DNA of 47,872 nucleotides from an uncultured Planctomycetales bacterium (lineage in GTDB: Bacteria; Planctomycetota; Planctomycetia; Pirellulales; Thermoguttaceae). Each line of letters begins with the position of its first letter. The first letter of the stretch is position 1. Shown in pieces: positions 27,123-35,333 of the stretch. A model generated the notes under the pieces. The model saw only the letters and a program-made list of their open reading frames with translations. It was not told the DNA's origin and searched no databases. A program made the translations under genes and the position numbers. The stretch covers positions 1 to 47,872 of the forward strand of contig CAMZEO010000006.1 of NCBI GenBank assembly GCA_947305735.1, read 5' to 3'.

Positions 27123-29081
27123 TTGAGCGCGATACCATCAGGTTCAAAACGATTGGTCGACAGTTGCTTGCCCTTTACGACTTCGGGTCGGCTGGCCAAA
27201 TGGTCGTACGAATTGGAACGCGTCAACGCGCTCGAGCCGAAGTATCAAAAAATGACCGACGGCGAGTTGCGTAAAGAGAGTTTGTCGCTGCGCTACAGAG
27301 CCAGAAGCGGCGAGCCGCTCGCGAGGTTGTTGCCGGAGGCGTTCGCGCTCGTTCGCGAGGCGGGAAATCGCGCGATCGGCATGCGCCACTTTGACGTGCA
27401 GATTCTCGGCGGTATCGCGATGTTCAACAAGTCGATCGTCGAAATGCAGACGGGAGAAGGCAAGACGCTCACCGCGACGGCGCCGATGTATCTTCGCGCG
27501 CTCGCGGGCAAAGGCGCTCTTTTAGCGACCGTCAACGACTATCTGGCGGCTCGCGACGCCGAATTGATGGGACCGATCTACAAAACGCTCGGCATGAAAG
27601 TCGGCGTCATTCAGACGCAGCAGCAGACCGATTCGCGGCGCCAGGCGTATCAGTGCGACGTCACCTACGGCACCGCCAAAGAATTCGGGTTCGACTTCCT
27701 TCGCGATCGGTTGCTTCTGCGACGTATTCGCGAAGGTCAGACGGATCTGCTCGGCGCGATGCTCCGCGAACAGCGCGAAAAGGACGAGCAGCCGACTCAA
27801 CGAACCGAACCGTATTTCTGCCTGGTCGACGAGGCGGACTCGATTTTAATCGACGAAGCGAGCACGCCGCTGATCATCAGCGCGCTTCCGACCGAAGAGC
27901 AGAAACAGGAAGTGGAGGCGTACAAATGGGCCGCCGACTCGATCTACGAATTCATTGAAGACGAAGACTACACCTACGACCATGAAAAGCGCGAAGTCGA
28001 ACTGACGCGCGAAGGGCGTCAAAAAGCGCGACGGCTCAAAAAACCGGACGCAATGTCGACGACGGGGTTGTACCACGTCTACGAATACGTCAAGCGCGCG
28101 ATTAAAGTCGACCGGGAATTCCACTTGGATCAGCAGTACGTCGTTCGAGACGGGGAGATCGTCATCGTCGACGAATTCACGGGGCGTCTCGGCGAAGGGC
28201 GCAAATGGCGCGAGGGGATTCACCAGGCGGTCGAGGCGAAAGAGGGAGTCGAAATCACCGTGGCGACCGGCCAGGCGGCGCGCGTCACCGTCCAGGATTT
28301 CTTCTTGCGATTTGAATACCTCGCCGGAATGACGGGCACGGCGCGAACGTCAAAACGCGAATTATCCAAAATCTACAAATGTCATGTCGTTCCCGTCCCG
28401 ACCAACAAGCCGCCGCGACGCGTCAAACTCGAAACGCGCGTCTTCGCGACCGAACGCGCCAAGTGGAACGCGATCGTTCAGGAAATATCCGAGTTGCACT
28501 CGCTGGGTCGCCCCGTCCTCATCGGCACTCGAACGATCGACAAGTCGGAAATACTTTCGAGGTTGCTTCAGGAACGCAAGATGGAGCACAGCGTCCTAAA
28601 CGCGAACCGAATCGCCGAAGAAGCGGAAATCGTCGCGGACGCGGGGCATTGGGGCAAAGTCACCGTTTCGACCAATATGGCGGGGCGCGGCACCGACATT
28701 AAGCTCCCGCCGGAAGTCCTGGAAATCGGCGGACTCGACGTCATCTGCACCGAAGTTCACGAATCGGCGCGCATCGATCGTCAGCTCATCGGGCGTTGCG
28801 GTCGTCAGGGCGACCCCGGCTCTTACAGACAGTATCTCTCGCTTGAAGACGAAATTCTGGAAAAAGCGTACGGTCCCAAAAAAGCCGACAAAATCAAGGC
28901 GAAAGGGGAAGCGACTCCGGACGCCGAAATGCCGGAAAAAGAGAGGATGTTCTACCGCGCGCAGAAAAAAGTCGAGAAGAAGAACTACCGCAATCGAAAA
29001 ACGATGCTTTATTACGAAAAAGAACGCAAAAAGATGCAGCGCGGCATGGGGCAGGATCCCTACCTGGACACGCCCAATTGA
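27123..29081 (+). CDS. SecA-type preprotein translocase ATPase, C-terminally short paralog
   Basis: MQTGEGKTLTATAPMYLRAL, TYGTAKEFGFDFLRD, DEADSILIDEASTPLIIS, VTVSTNMAGRGTDIKLP, IDRQLIGRCGRQGDPGSYRQYLSLEDEIL. TTG start assumed at 27123. Ends soon after motor domain 2, with no obvious wing/scaffold or Zn-binding tail. Confidence 0.88.
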   Translation: MSAIPSGSKRLVDSCLPFTTSGRLAKWSYELERVNALEPKYQKMTDGELRKESLSLRYRARSGEPLARLLPEAFALVREAGNRAIGMRHFDVQILGGIAMFNKSIVEMQTGEGKTLTATAPMYLRALAGKGALLATVNDYLAARDAELMGPIYKTLGMKVGVIQTQQQTDSRRQAYQCDVTYGTAKEFGFDFLRDRLLLRRIREGQTDLLGAMLREQREKDEQPTQRTEPYFCLVDEADSILIDEASTPLIISALPTEEQKQEVEAYKWAADSIYEFIEDEDYTYDHEKREVELTREGRQKARRLKKPDAMSTTGLYHVYEYVKRAIKVDREFHLDQQYVVRDGEIVIVDEFTGRLGEGRKWREGIHQAVEAKEGVEITVATGQAARVTVQDFFLRFEYLAGMTGTARTSKRELSKIYKCHVVPVPTNKPPRRVKLETRVFATERAKWNAIVQEISELHSLGRPVLIGTRTIDKSEILSRLLQERKMEHSVLNANRIAEEAEIVADAGHWGKVTVSTNMAGRGTDIKLPPEVLEIGGLDVICTEVHESARIDRQLIGRCGRQGDPGSYRQYLSLEDEILEKAYGPKKADKIKAKGEATPDAEMPEKERMFYRAQKKVEKKNYRNRKTMLYYEKERKKMQRGMGQDPYLDTPN

Positions 29082-29351
29082 TCGAACGCCGCCATTCCGG
29101 GATCTGAAAAAGGTCTTTCGGCAAGGATTTCAAGCTCGACGTCGCGTCGAAACGTTTCGTTTTTCGGCGAACGTCGAGCGAACTCGTTTTTTCGGGGGGC
29201 TTTTCATCTCTTTCCCTCCGGGGTATAATGGCGTTTTTGATTGTCCGGCGTTTTTCGGGAATCCGACGCGATTTTTCGACAAAACGTCCGAGAAAAGACG
29301 CCGCGCGAAGGAGAATCGAACGTCGCGCGTTTTAGGAATAGAGGGTTGATT

Positions 29352-30650
29352 ATGGCCGCTACATGCGTTATCGGTTTGCAATGGGGCGACGAAGCCAAAG
29401 GTAAGATCGTCGACTTTTTGACCGCTCAAAACGAAATCGTCGTCCGCTATCAGGGTGGCGCGAACGCGGGTCATACCGTCGTTTTCGACGGCAAAAAATA
29501 CAAGTTGTCGTTGATTCCGAGCGGCATATTCCGTCCGGAAGTTCGCTCCTGCGTCGCCAGCGGCGTCGTGATCGACCCGGCCGCTATTCTTGGCGAAATC
29601 GATCGGCTGCGCGAATCGGGCGTCGAAATTGGGAAAAACCTCTTTATTAGCGATCGCGCGCACGTCATTTTCCCCTGGCACAAAGAAGAAGACAGGCTCA
29701 TGAACGATTCCGGCGTGCGTTCCGAGGCTATCGGCACGACCGGACGCGGAATCGGACCTTGCTATCGCGACAAGGTTGGTCGGTCGACGGCGGTGCGCGC
29801 GGGCGATTTGTATCGACCCGATTTCCCCGAAAAGATTCGCAAGATCGTCGCGCTCAAAAACGCTTATCTGCCCGGCATGGCGAAAAACGACGAAGTTCGC
29901 GCGACCGTCGAGCCGCTTGACGCCGAAAAGATTATCGCCGAATATTCGGAATACGCCGAGCGTCTGCGCCCGTTTGTCGGAGACGTCGTTTCGTTCCTGC
30001 TCGACGCGGTTGACGCCGATAAGAACGTTTTACTCGAAGGCGCGCAAGGCTCCCTGCTCGACGTCGACTACGGCACGTTCCCCTATGTGACGAGCAGCAA
30101 CAGCTCCGGCGTCGGCGTCACCGCGGGTTCCGGATTGCCCGCGACCTTTATCAAACGCGTCGTCGGGATTGTCAAGGCATATACGACGCGCGTTGGGGGC
30201 GGTCCCTTTCCAACGGAACTCCACGACGAAATCGGTCGGCGCATTCGCGATCGCGGACGCGAATACGGCACCGTGACGAAACGTCCCCGGCGTTGCGGTT
30301 GGTTCGACGCGGTCGCCGTCCGGTATACGAGCCGTCTCGCGGGCGCGACGGAGCTTTCCGTCATGTTGCTCGACGTGCTGAGCGGATTCGATGAAATCAA
30401 CGTTTGCGTCGCGTATGAACTCGACGGAAACCGAATCGATTATTTCCCAAGCGACGTCGACGATCTGGCGCGCGTCAAACCGATTTACGAGACGTTGCCC
30501 GGATGGTCGGAAGAAATTGATCAAGCGAAAAACTACGACGACCTTCCTGAAAACGCCAGGAAATATCTGGAGCGACTTTCGACGATTCTCAACAAGCCGA
30601 TTTCCTTTGTTTCCGTCGGACCGGGGCGCGAACAAACGATCGTAAGATGA
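29352..30650 (+). CDS. purA: Adenylosuccinate synthetase
   Basis: CVIGLQWGDEAKGKIVDFLTAQNEIVVRYQGGANAGHTVV, GTTGRGIGPCYRDK, EGAQGSLLDVDYGTFPYVTSSN. Start at ATG 29352. Confidence 0.97.
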   Translation: MAATCVIGLQWGDEAKGKIVDFLTAQNEIVVRYQGGANAGHTVVFDGKKYKLSLIPSGIFRPEVRSCVASGVVIDPAAILGEIDRLRESGVEIGKNLFISDRAHVIFPWHKEEDRLMNDSGVRSEAIGTTGRGIGPCYRDKVGRSTAVRAGDLYRPDFPEKIRKIVALKNAYLPGMAKNDEVRATVEPLDAEKIIAEYSEYAERLRPFVGDVVSFLLDAVDADKNVLLEGAQGSLLDVDYGTFPYVTSSNSSGVGVTAGSGLPATFIKRVVGIVKAYTTRVGGGPFPTELHDEIGRRIRDRGREYGTVTKRPRRCGWFDAVAVRYTSRLAGATELSVMLLDVLSGFDEINVCVAYELDGNRIDYFPSDVDDLARVKPIYETLPGWSEEIDQAKNYDDLPENARKYLERLSTILNKPISFVSVGPGREQTIVR

Positions 30651-30752
30651 CGACGCGGAAGGTTGCGTTCCGATTTTTAAAACGCTATAATACAGGGCGC
30701 GCGAACTATTCGGGTTTGCGCGCTTATTTTTTGCGTTTCGAGGAGAGGTTTC

Positions 30753-32552
30753 ATGAAAAGGATGATTTTTTGCGTCGCGCTTTGCGTCGCGACGTCGTTG
30801 GGCGGTCTTTCGTTGTCGAGCGTCCGATCCGAAGACGTTCAAATAGACGGCAAAACGTATCGGAAAATCTCGGTCGCGGAATACCGCGACAAGATGAAGG
30901 GCGGCTGGATTGGGCAGATCGCGGGCGTATGCTGGGGCGCGCCGACCGAATTTCGTTTCTGCAACCGCATAATACCCGAAGACGAGCTTCCGGTCTGGAA
31001 TCCGGAAATGATCAACGACGCTTTCGGTCAAGACGACCTTTACGTCGAGATGACGTTCCTTCGAACCATGGAGGAACATGGCCTCGACGTCTCGATTCGC
31101 CAGGCGGGAATCGATTTCGCGAACAGCGAGTATCCCCTATGGCACGCGAACGTTTGCGGACGCAAGAATCTGCGCGGCGGGATCGCGCCGCCGAATTCGA
31201 GTCGACCGGAATTCAGCCATTGCGCCGACGATATCGACTATCAAATCGAATCGGACTTCTCCGGTCTGATTTCTCCCGGCTTGCCGAACAACGCCGTGTT
31301 GATGGGCGAAAAATTCGGACGGCTGATGAACTACGGGGACGGCATGTACGCGGGCCAGTTTGTCGGCGCGATGTACGCCGAAGCGTTCTTTGAAACGGAC
31401 GTCGTCGAGATTATTAAGAGAGCCCTCGAATCGATTCCCGCCGAATCTCAATACGCGGAAATGGTTCGGGACGTTCTTCGTTGGAAAGAGGAATATCCGG
31501 ATCATTTCGAAGACTGCTGGCAAAAGATCAATGAAAAATATCACCAGAACCCGGAGTATCGGCAGTGGTCTTGCTCGGGCGTCGACAGCGATTTCAACAT
31601 CGACGTGAAAATCAACGGCGCGTACGTTCTCGTCGGTCTGCTCTACGGAAACGGCGATCTGGACGAAACGATCAAAATCGCGACGCGCTGCGGTCAGGAC
31701 TCCGACTGCAATCCGTCAAGCGCGGGAGGCGTGTTGTTCACGACGCTCGGATTTAACGCGCTTCCGGCGAGATTTTCCGAGAAACTTGACGAAACGAAAG
31801 TTTTCAACCATACGGCGTATAATTTCCCCGCGCTCCTGGACGTCTGCGAAAAGCTCGCGACGCAAGCGGTTGAAAAAGAAGGCGGGTTTGTTCGCGAAGA
31901 AAACGGCGAAAACTCCTACTATATTCCTAAGACGGAGATCAAGACGAGCGCGTTGACGTCGTGCGCCGCGCCGACCGACAAGCCGATCGAAGGCCCGGAA
32001 GCTATGTTCAGCGAAGAAGAATTGGCGAAGTTGAAGTTCCGAAGTTATTCGGACGACGGCGCCCTCGACAAGTTTTTCTTCGGGTTCCGAGCGTCCCATA
32101 TGGGGCCCGACATGAACCCCGGCTATCGCGAAGAATATCGCGGCAGGAGAAACGTCTTCATGACTCATCCGGAAAGTCGGGAAGTCGGCGCCGTTCTCTC
32201 GGGCAAGGCGACTGCGTTGCGAAAGGGCGGTTTGCGATTTTACGTTTCTCACCACCTGAGCGACGATCAAATCGGCGACTATGAACTAATTGTCAGAATC
32301 GACGGAAAAGAGGCGTTGCGAACTGTTGTTTCCAAAGATTCTGTCGGGGACGACGGCTGGCAGGAGATCGTCGTCAGGTTTGAACCGGATTTTGACGGAA
32401 ATCCGGCGGAAGAAAAGGAGTACTTTGTCGAGATTGTCAATCAACCGAACGGCTGGTCCTGGGAAGCGATGTTTATCGCCGACATGAGCTTTTTTGCGCC
32501 GTCTTTTGAGATCAAAAGCAAACAGTCTTCGTCGCCGTTCTATTTGTTATGA
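30753..32552 (+). CDS. Exported ADP-ribosylglycohydrolase (DraG-like) family protein
   Basis: Signal peptide; MKGGWIGQIAGVCWGAPTEF, FGQDDLYVEMTFLRTMEEHG and CGQDSDCNPSSAGGVLFTTLG resemble the DraG metal/ligand motifs; C-terminal beta-rich region. Confidence 0.78.
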   Translation: MKRMIFCVALCVATSLGGLSLSSVRSEDVQIDGKTYRKISVAEYRDKMKGGWIGQIAGVCWGAPTEFRFCNRIIPEDELPVWNPEMINDAFGQDDLYVEMTFLRTMEEHGLDVSIRQAGIDFANSEYPLWHANVCGRKNLRGGIAPPNSSRPEFSHCADDIDYQIESDFSGLISPGLPNNAVLMGEKFGRLMNYGDGMYAGQFVGAMYAEAFFETDVVEIIKRALESIPAESQYAEMVRDVLRWKEEYPDHFEDCWQKINEKYHQNPEYRQWSCSGVDSDFNIDVKINGAYVLVGLLYGNGDLDETIKIATRCGQDSDCNPSSAGGVLFTTLGFNALPARFSEKLDETKVFNHTAYNFPALLDVCEKLATQAVEKEGGFVREENGENSYYIPKTEIKTSALTSCAAPTDKPIEGPEAMFSEEELAKLKFRSYSDDGALDKFFFGFRASHMGPDMNPGYREEYRGRRNVFMTHPESREVGAVLSGKATALRKGGLRFYVSHHLSDDQIGDYELIVRIDGKEALRTVVSKDSVGDDGWQEIVVRFEPDFDGNPAEEKEYFVEIVNQPNGWSWEAMFIADMSFFAPSFEIKSKQSSSPFYLL

Positions 32553-32612
32553 TTCCCTCTGACGTTCCGCGACGACAAAAGGGAGCTTAACTGATTAGGT
32601 TTATTCCATTTG

Positions 32613-32646
32613 GCGGGATTGAAACGATTATTCAATCCCGCTTTTT
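32613..32646 (+). terminator. Intrinsic terminator after the ADP-ribosylglycohydrolase gene
   Basis: GCGGGATTGAA-ACGATTA-TTCAATCCCGC followed by TTTTT. Confidence 0.9.
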
Positions 32647-32810
32647 ATCATCAATGTTTGTTAAAATAGAGAAAATAGATAAATTTTCAAAAATTTTATT
32701 GAGTAGTCAAAATGACTTGAAATCTTTATTTTAAAAATCTTAGGTAAAGCGTTTCAATGAAAAATAGCTAATTTTAATTAAAAATAGATAATTTGCGCGT
32801 TGATTTATAA

Positions 32811-32838
32811 TTGACAATAGATTTTTGATTGTTATACT
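32811..32838 (+). promoter_or_regulatory. Near-consensus sigma-70 promoter for the Cys/Pro-rich protein
   Basis: TTGACA, 16-bp spacer, TATACT, preceded by a long A/T-rich tract. Confidence 0.75.
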
Positions 32839-32945
32839 TGTTGAAAACGTGGGGAATCGGTAGGATTTCCCGAGGATACATTCACAAGGCGACGTATTCT
32901 TCTAGAATAGCGGCGCCAACAAACCCCCCTGTTAGGAGTATTTCC

Positions 32946-33557
32946 ATGAATAAGTTTCTGAGCTTACTGGCGGCGTTGGCGATGGTCGTTTGCGCGTCCT
33001 ACTCGTTCGCTCAAGAAGAACCCGCGGCAGCCGAACCGGTCGCTGTTGAAGCCGCCGCTCCCGCCGCGCCTTGCGGTCCCGTTGCCGTCGCTCCTTGCGA
33101 GCCGGTCGCCCCTTGCGAAGCCGTCGCTCCTTGCGAAGCCGTCGCCGCTTGCGCTCCCGCGTGCGCCCCTTGTTGCACGCCCGTCCGCGACTTCTTTAAG
33201 CAACTCCGTTGCGTCCGCTTCTGCCGTCCTTGCTGCGCGCCCGCTTGCGGTCCCGCTCCTTGCGAAGCCGTTAAACCCTGCGAACCGGTCGCTCCTTGCG
33301 CTCCGGCCGCTTGCGAAGCCGTCGCTCCTTGCGAACCGGTCGCCGCTCCTTGCGCTCCGGTCTGCTGCAAGCCCTGCAAGCCGATTTGCAAGCCCCATTT
33401 CTGCAAACCCTGCTTCTGCAAGCCGATTTGCAAGCCGGTCTGCAAGCCCTGCTTCAAGGTTCCTTGCATTCGTTTCTGCCGTCCCTGCTGCAAGCCCGCT
33501 TGCGGTCCCGCTCCCTGCGCTCCGGTTGCTCCTTGCGCTCCGGCCGCCGCTTGCTGA
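32946..33557 (+). CDS. Exported cysteine/proline-rich low-complexity protein
   Basis: Signal peptide MNKFLSLLAALAMVVCASYSFAQ, then PC/CEPVAPC/CKPCKPICKP repeats; about 37 Cys by hand count in the region after the signal peptide; AGGAG RBS before the ATG at 32946. Confidence 0.8.
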   Translation: MNKFLSLLAALAMVVCASYSFAQEEPAAAEPVAVEAAAPAAPCGPVAVAPCEPVAPCEAVAPCEAVAACAPACAPCCTPVRDFFKQLRCVRFCRPCCAPACGPAPCEAVKPCEPVAPCAPAACEAVAPCEPVAAPCAPVCCKPCKPICKPHFCKPCFCKPICKPVCKPCFKVPCIRFCRPCCKPACGPAPCAPVAPCAPAAAC

Positions 33558-33630
33558 TTATCGGCTCGGTTGACGAAACGTTTTAATTGTTCAAGCGCCG
33601 ATTGCGCCGTTTGAATGAGTTTGTGATAAA

Positions 33631-33665
33631 AAACGCGCTCAGGTTTGCGTTCTGAGCGCGTTTTC
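33631..33665. terminator. Strong terminator after the Cys/Pro-rich gene, possibly bidirectional
   Basis: AAACGCGCTCAG-loop-CTGAGCGCGTTT followed by TTC. Confidence 0.85.
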
Positions 33666-33796
33666 TGTTTCTTGACGCGCGGCGGAATCGTTTTCAGCCT
33701 TTTACGATCCGTCCGCCGCTTATATATCGAAAGATTTGCCGTCGAAGTCGTCGGACGTTAGAAGCAAACCAATTAAACGCGACGCGCGACGAGCCT

Positions 33797-33831
33797 AAAA
33801 AAACCCCCGCGAACGAGAATTCGAGGGGGTT
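33797..33831 (-). terminator. Intrinsic terminator of serC
   Basis: Minus strand: AACCCCCTCGAA-loop-TTCGCGGGGGTT followed by TTTTT. Confidence 0.85.
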
Positions 33832-33865
33832 GAAACGGTTTTGCGCGAGCGAACGTCCCGTTGTC

Positions 33866-34957
33866 TCACGCGTGTTTTTTTGCAAAGTCAAGCATGAAGT
33901 CGCGGAGTAAGACGACTCCTTCGCGCGGCATGGCGTTGTAGATAGACGCGCGTTCGCCTTTGACGCTGCGATGCCCCGCAAGATTGATCAAATTAACTTT
34001 CGCCGCTTCCTCTTGGAATAATTTGTCAAGTTCTTCAGTCGGCGCGCGGAACGAAACGTTCATGAACGAACGATATTCTTTATTTCCGTGAACGCGATAG
34101 AAACCGTCGGACGCGTCGATCGCGTCGTACAAAAGACCGGCCTTTTCAACGTTTCTTTCGTACATTTTCCGCAACCCGCCCTGCTCCTTAAGCCATTCGG
34201 TAACGAGCTTCATAATATAGATGCAGAAGGTCGGAGGGGTGTTGAGCATGGAATCTTTTTCGGCGAGCTTCTTATAGGAAAACATCGACGGCAGGTCGTC
34301 GCCGCCCATTTCCACGAAATCGTCGCGCATCACGACAAGCGTGACGCCCGCGGGTCCGGCGTTCTTTTGCGCGCACGCGTAGAGACAGCCGTATTTTTCC
34401 ATATCGACCGGGCGGCTGAATATCTCGCTTGACGCGTCGCAGACAAGGGGAACGCCGACTTTCGGCTCGCGGGGATATTGAATTCCTTCGATCGTTTCGT
34501 TCGCGCAGAAATAGCAGTACGCGGCGTCGTCGGTCAACTTGATTTCGTCGTCGGTCGGTTTGCGAACGTAGCCGTCTTCTTTGCCGTCCCAAACGATATT
34601 GACTTTGCCCTGCGTTTTCGCTTCCGACGCGGCTTTTTTACTCCAGTTGCCGGTAACGAGATAATTCCCGGATTTGTCGGTGTTCCGAATGAAATTCATC
34701 GGCAACATGGCAAATTGAGTTAACGCGCCGCCTTGAAGGAACATAATCTGGTAGTTTTCAGGAACGCCAAGCAATTCGCGAACGTTCGCTTTCGTCTGGG
34801 CGAGTATTTCGGCGAATTGTTTTGAACGATGACTGATTTCAAGAATAGAGGCGCCGCAACCGGGAAGACAGAGGAGTTCTTCTTGAGCTTTTTTCAAAAC
34901 CGGAACTGGGAGAACCGCGGGACCCGCGGAAAAATTATATTTTCGCTCTTCTGGCAT
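33866..34957 (-). CDS. serC: Phosphoserine aminotransferase
   Basis: YNFSAGPAVLPVPVLKKAQEELL, ILEISHRSKQF, YACAQKNAGPAGVTLVV (PLP Lys context), GHRSVKGERASIYNAMP. Confidence 0.97.
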   Translation of the reverse strand: MPEERKYNFSAGPAVLPVPVLKKAQEELLCLPGCGASILEISHRSKQFAEILAQTKANVRELLGVPENYQIMFLQGGALTQFAMLPMNFIRNTDKSGNYLVTGNWSKKAASEAKTQGKVNIVWDGKEDGYVRKPTDDEIKLTDDAAYCYFCANETIEGIQYPREPKVGVPLVCDASSEIFSRPVDMEKYGCLYACAQKNAGPAGVTLVVMRDDFVEMGGDDLPSMFSYKKLAEKDSMLNTPPTFCIYIMKLVTEWLKEQGGLRKMYERNVEKAGLLYDAIDASDGFYRVHGNKEYRSFMNVSFRAPTEELDKLFQEEAAKVNLINLAGHRSVKGERASIYNAMPREGVVLLRDFMLDFAKKHA

Positions 34958-35182
34958 TACTAAATCCTTTCGACGAAATAAACGGCGAAACTACGGCGTT
35001 TTAACGGCGACGCGCGCCGAACCCGGCGTCGTTTCCGCCCGTTTGACAACGAAGCGTAAACGGACGATTCATTGTAGCGTAATTTTCGAGGTTTACTAGG
35101 GGGGCGGCGTTAGCGTTTTCTCGTTATGTTTTTTCAATCAATCGTTCTTTTTGCGTATTTCCTTAAAAAAACTTCCTTTCTC

Positions 35183-35211
35183 TTGACAAAAAGCGCATTT
35201 TCTTTTAGATT
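35183..35211 (+). promoter_or_regulatory. Sigma-70-like promoter upstream of tex
   Basis: TTGACA, 17-bp spacer, TAGATT. Confidence 0.5.
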
Positions 35212-35333
35212 TCTAGAATAGCCCTTTTGTTTTTTGGGCTCGTTTGTTTCCGACGCGACGTCGGACTTATCAATCCGGTCGGTCGCCGCGTCGTCCGACC
35301 GCAGTCCCTGTTTTTGAAGACGGACGCAATAAA

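Noticed and set aside
33060-33550. Dense short repeats resembling a CRISPR-like array
   Set aside because: The repeats are in-frame codon repeats of the Cys/Pro-rich protein with no uniform spacer length and no cas genes nearby.
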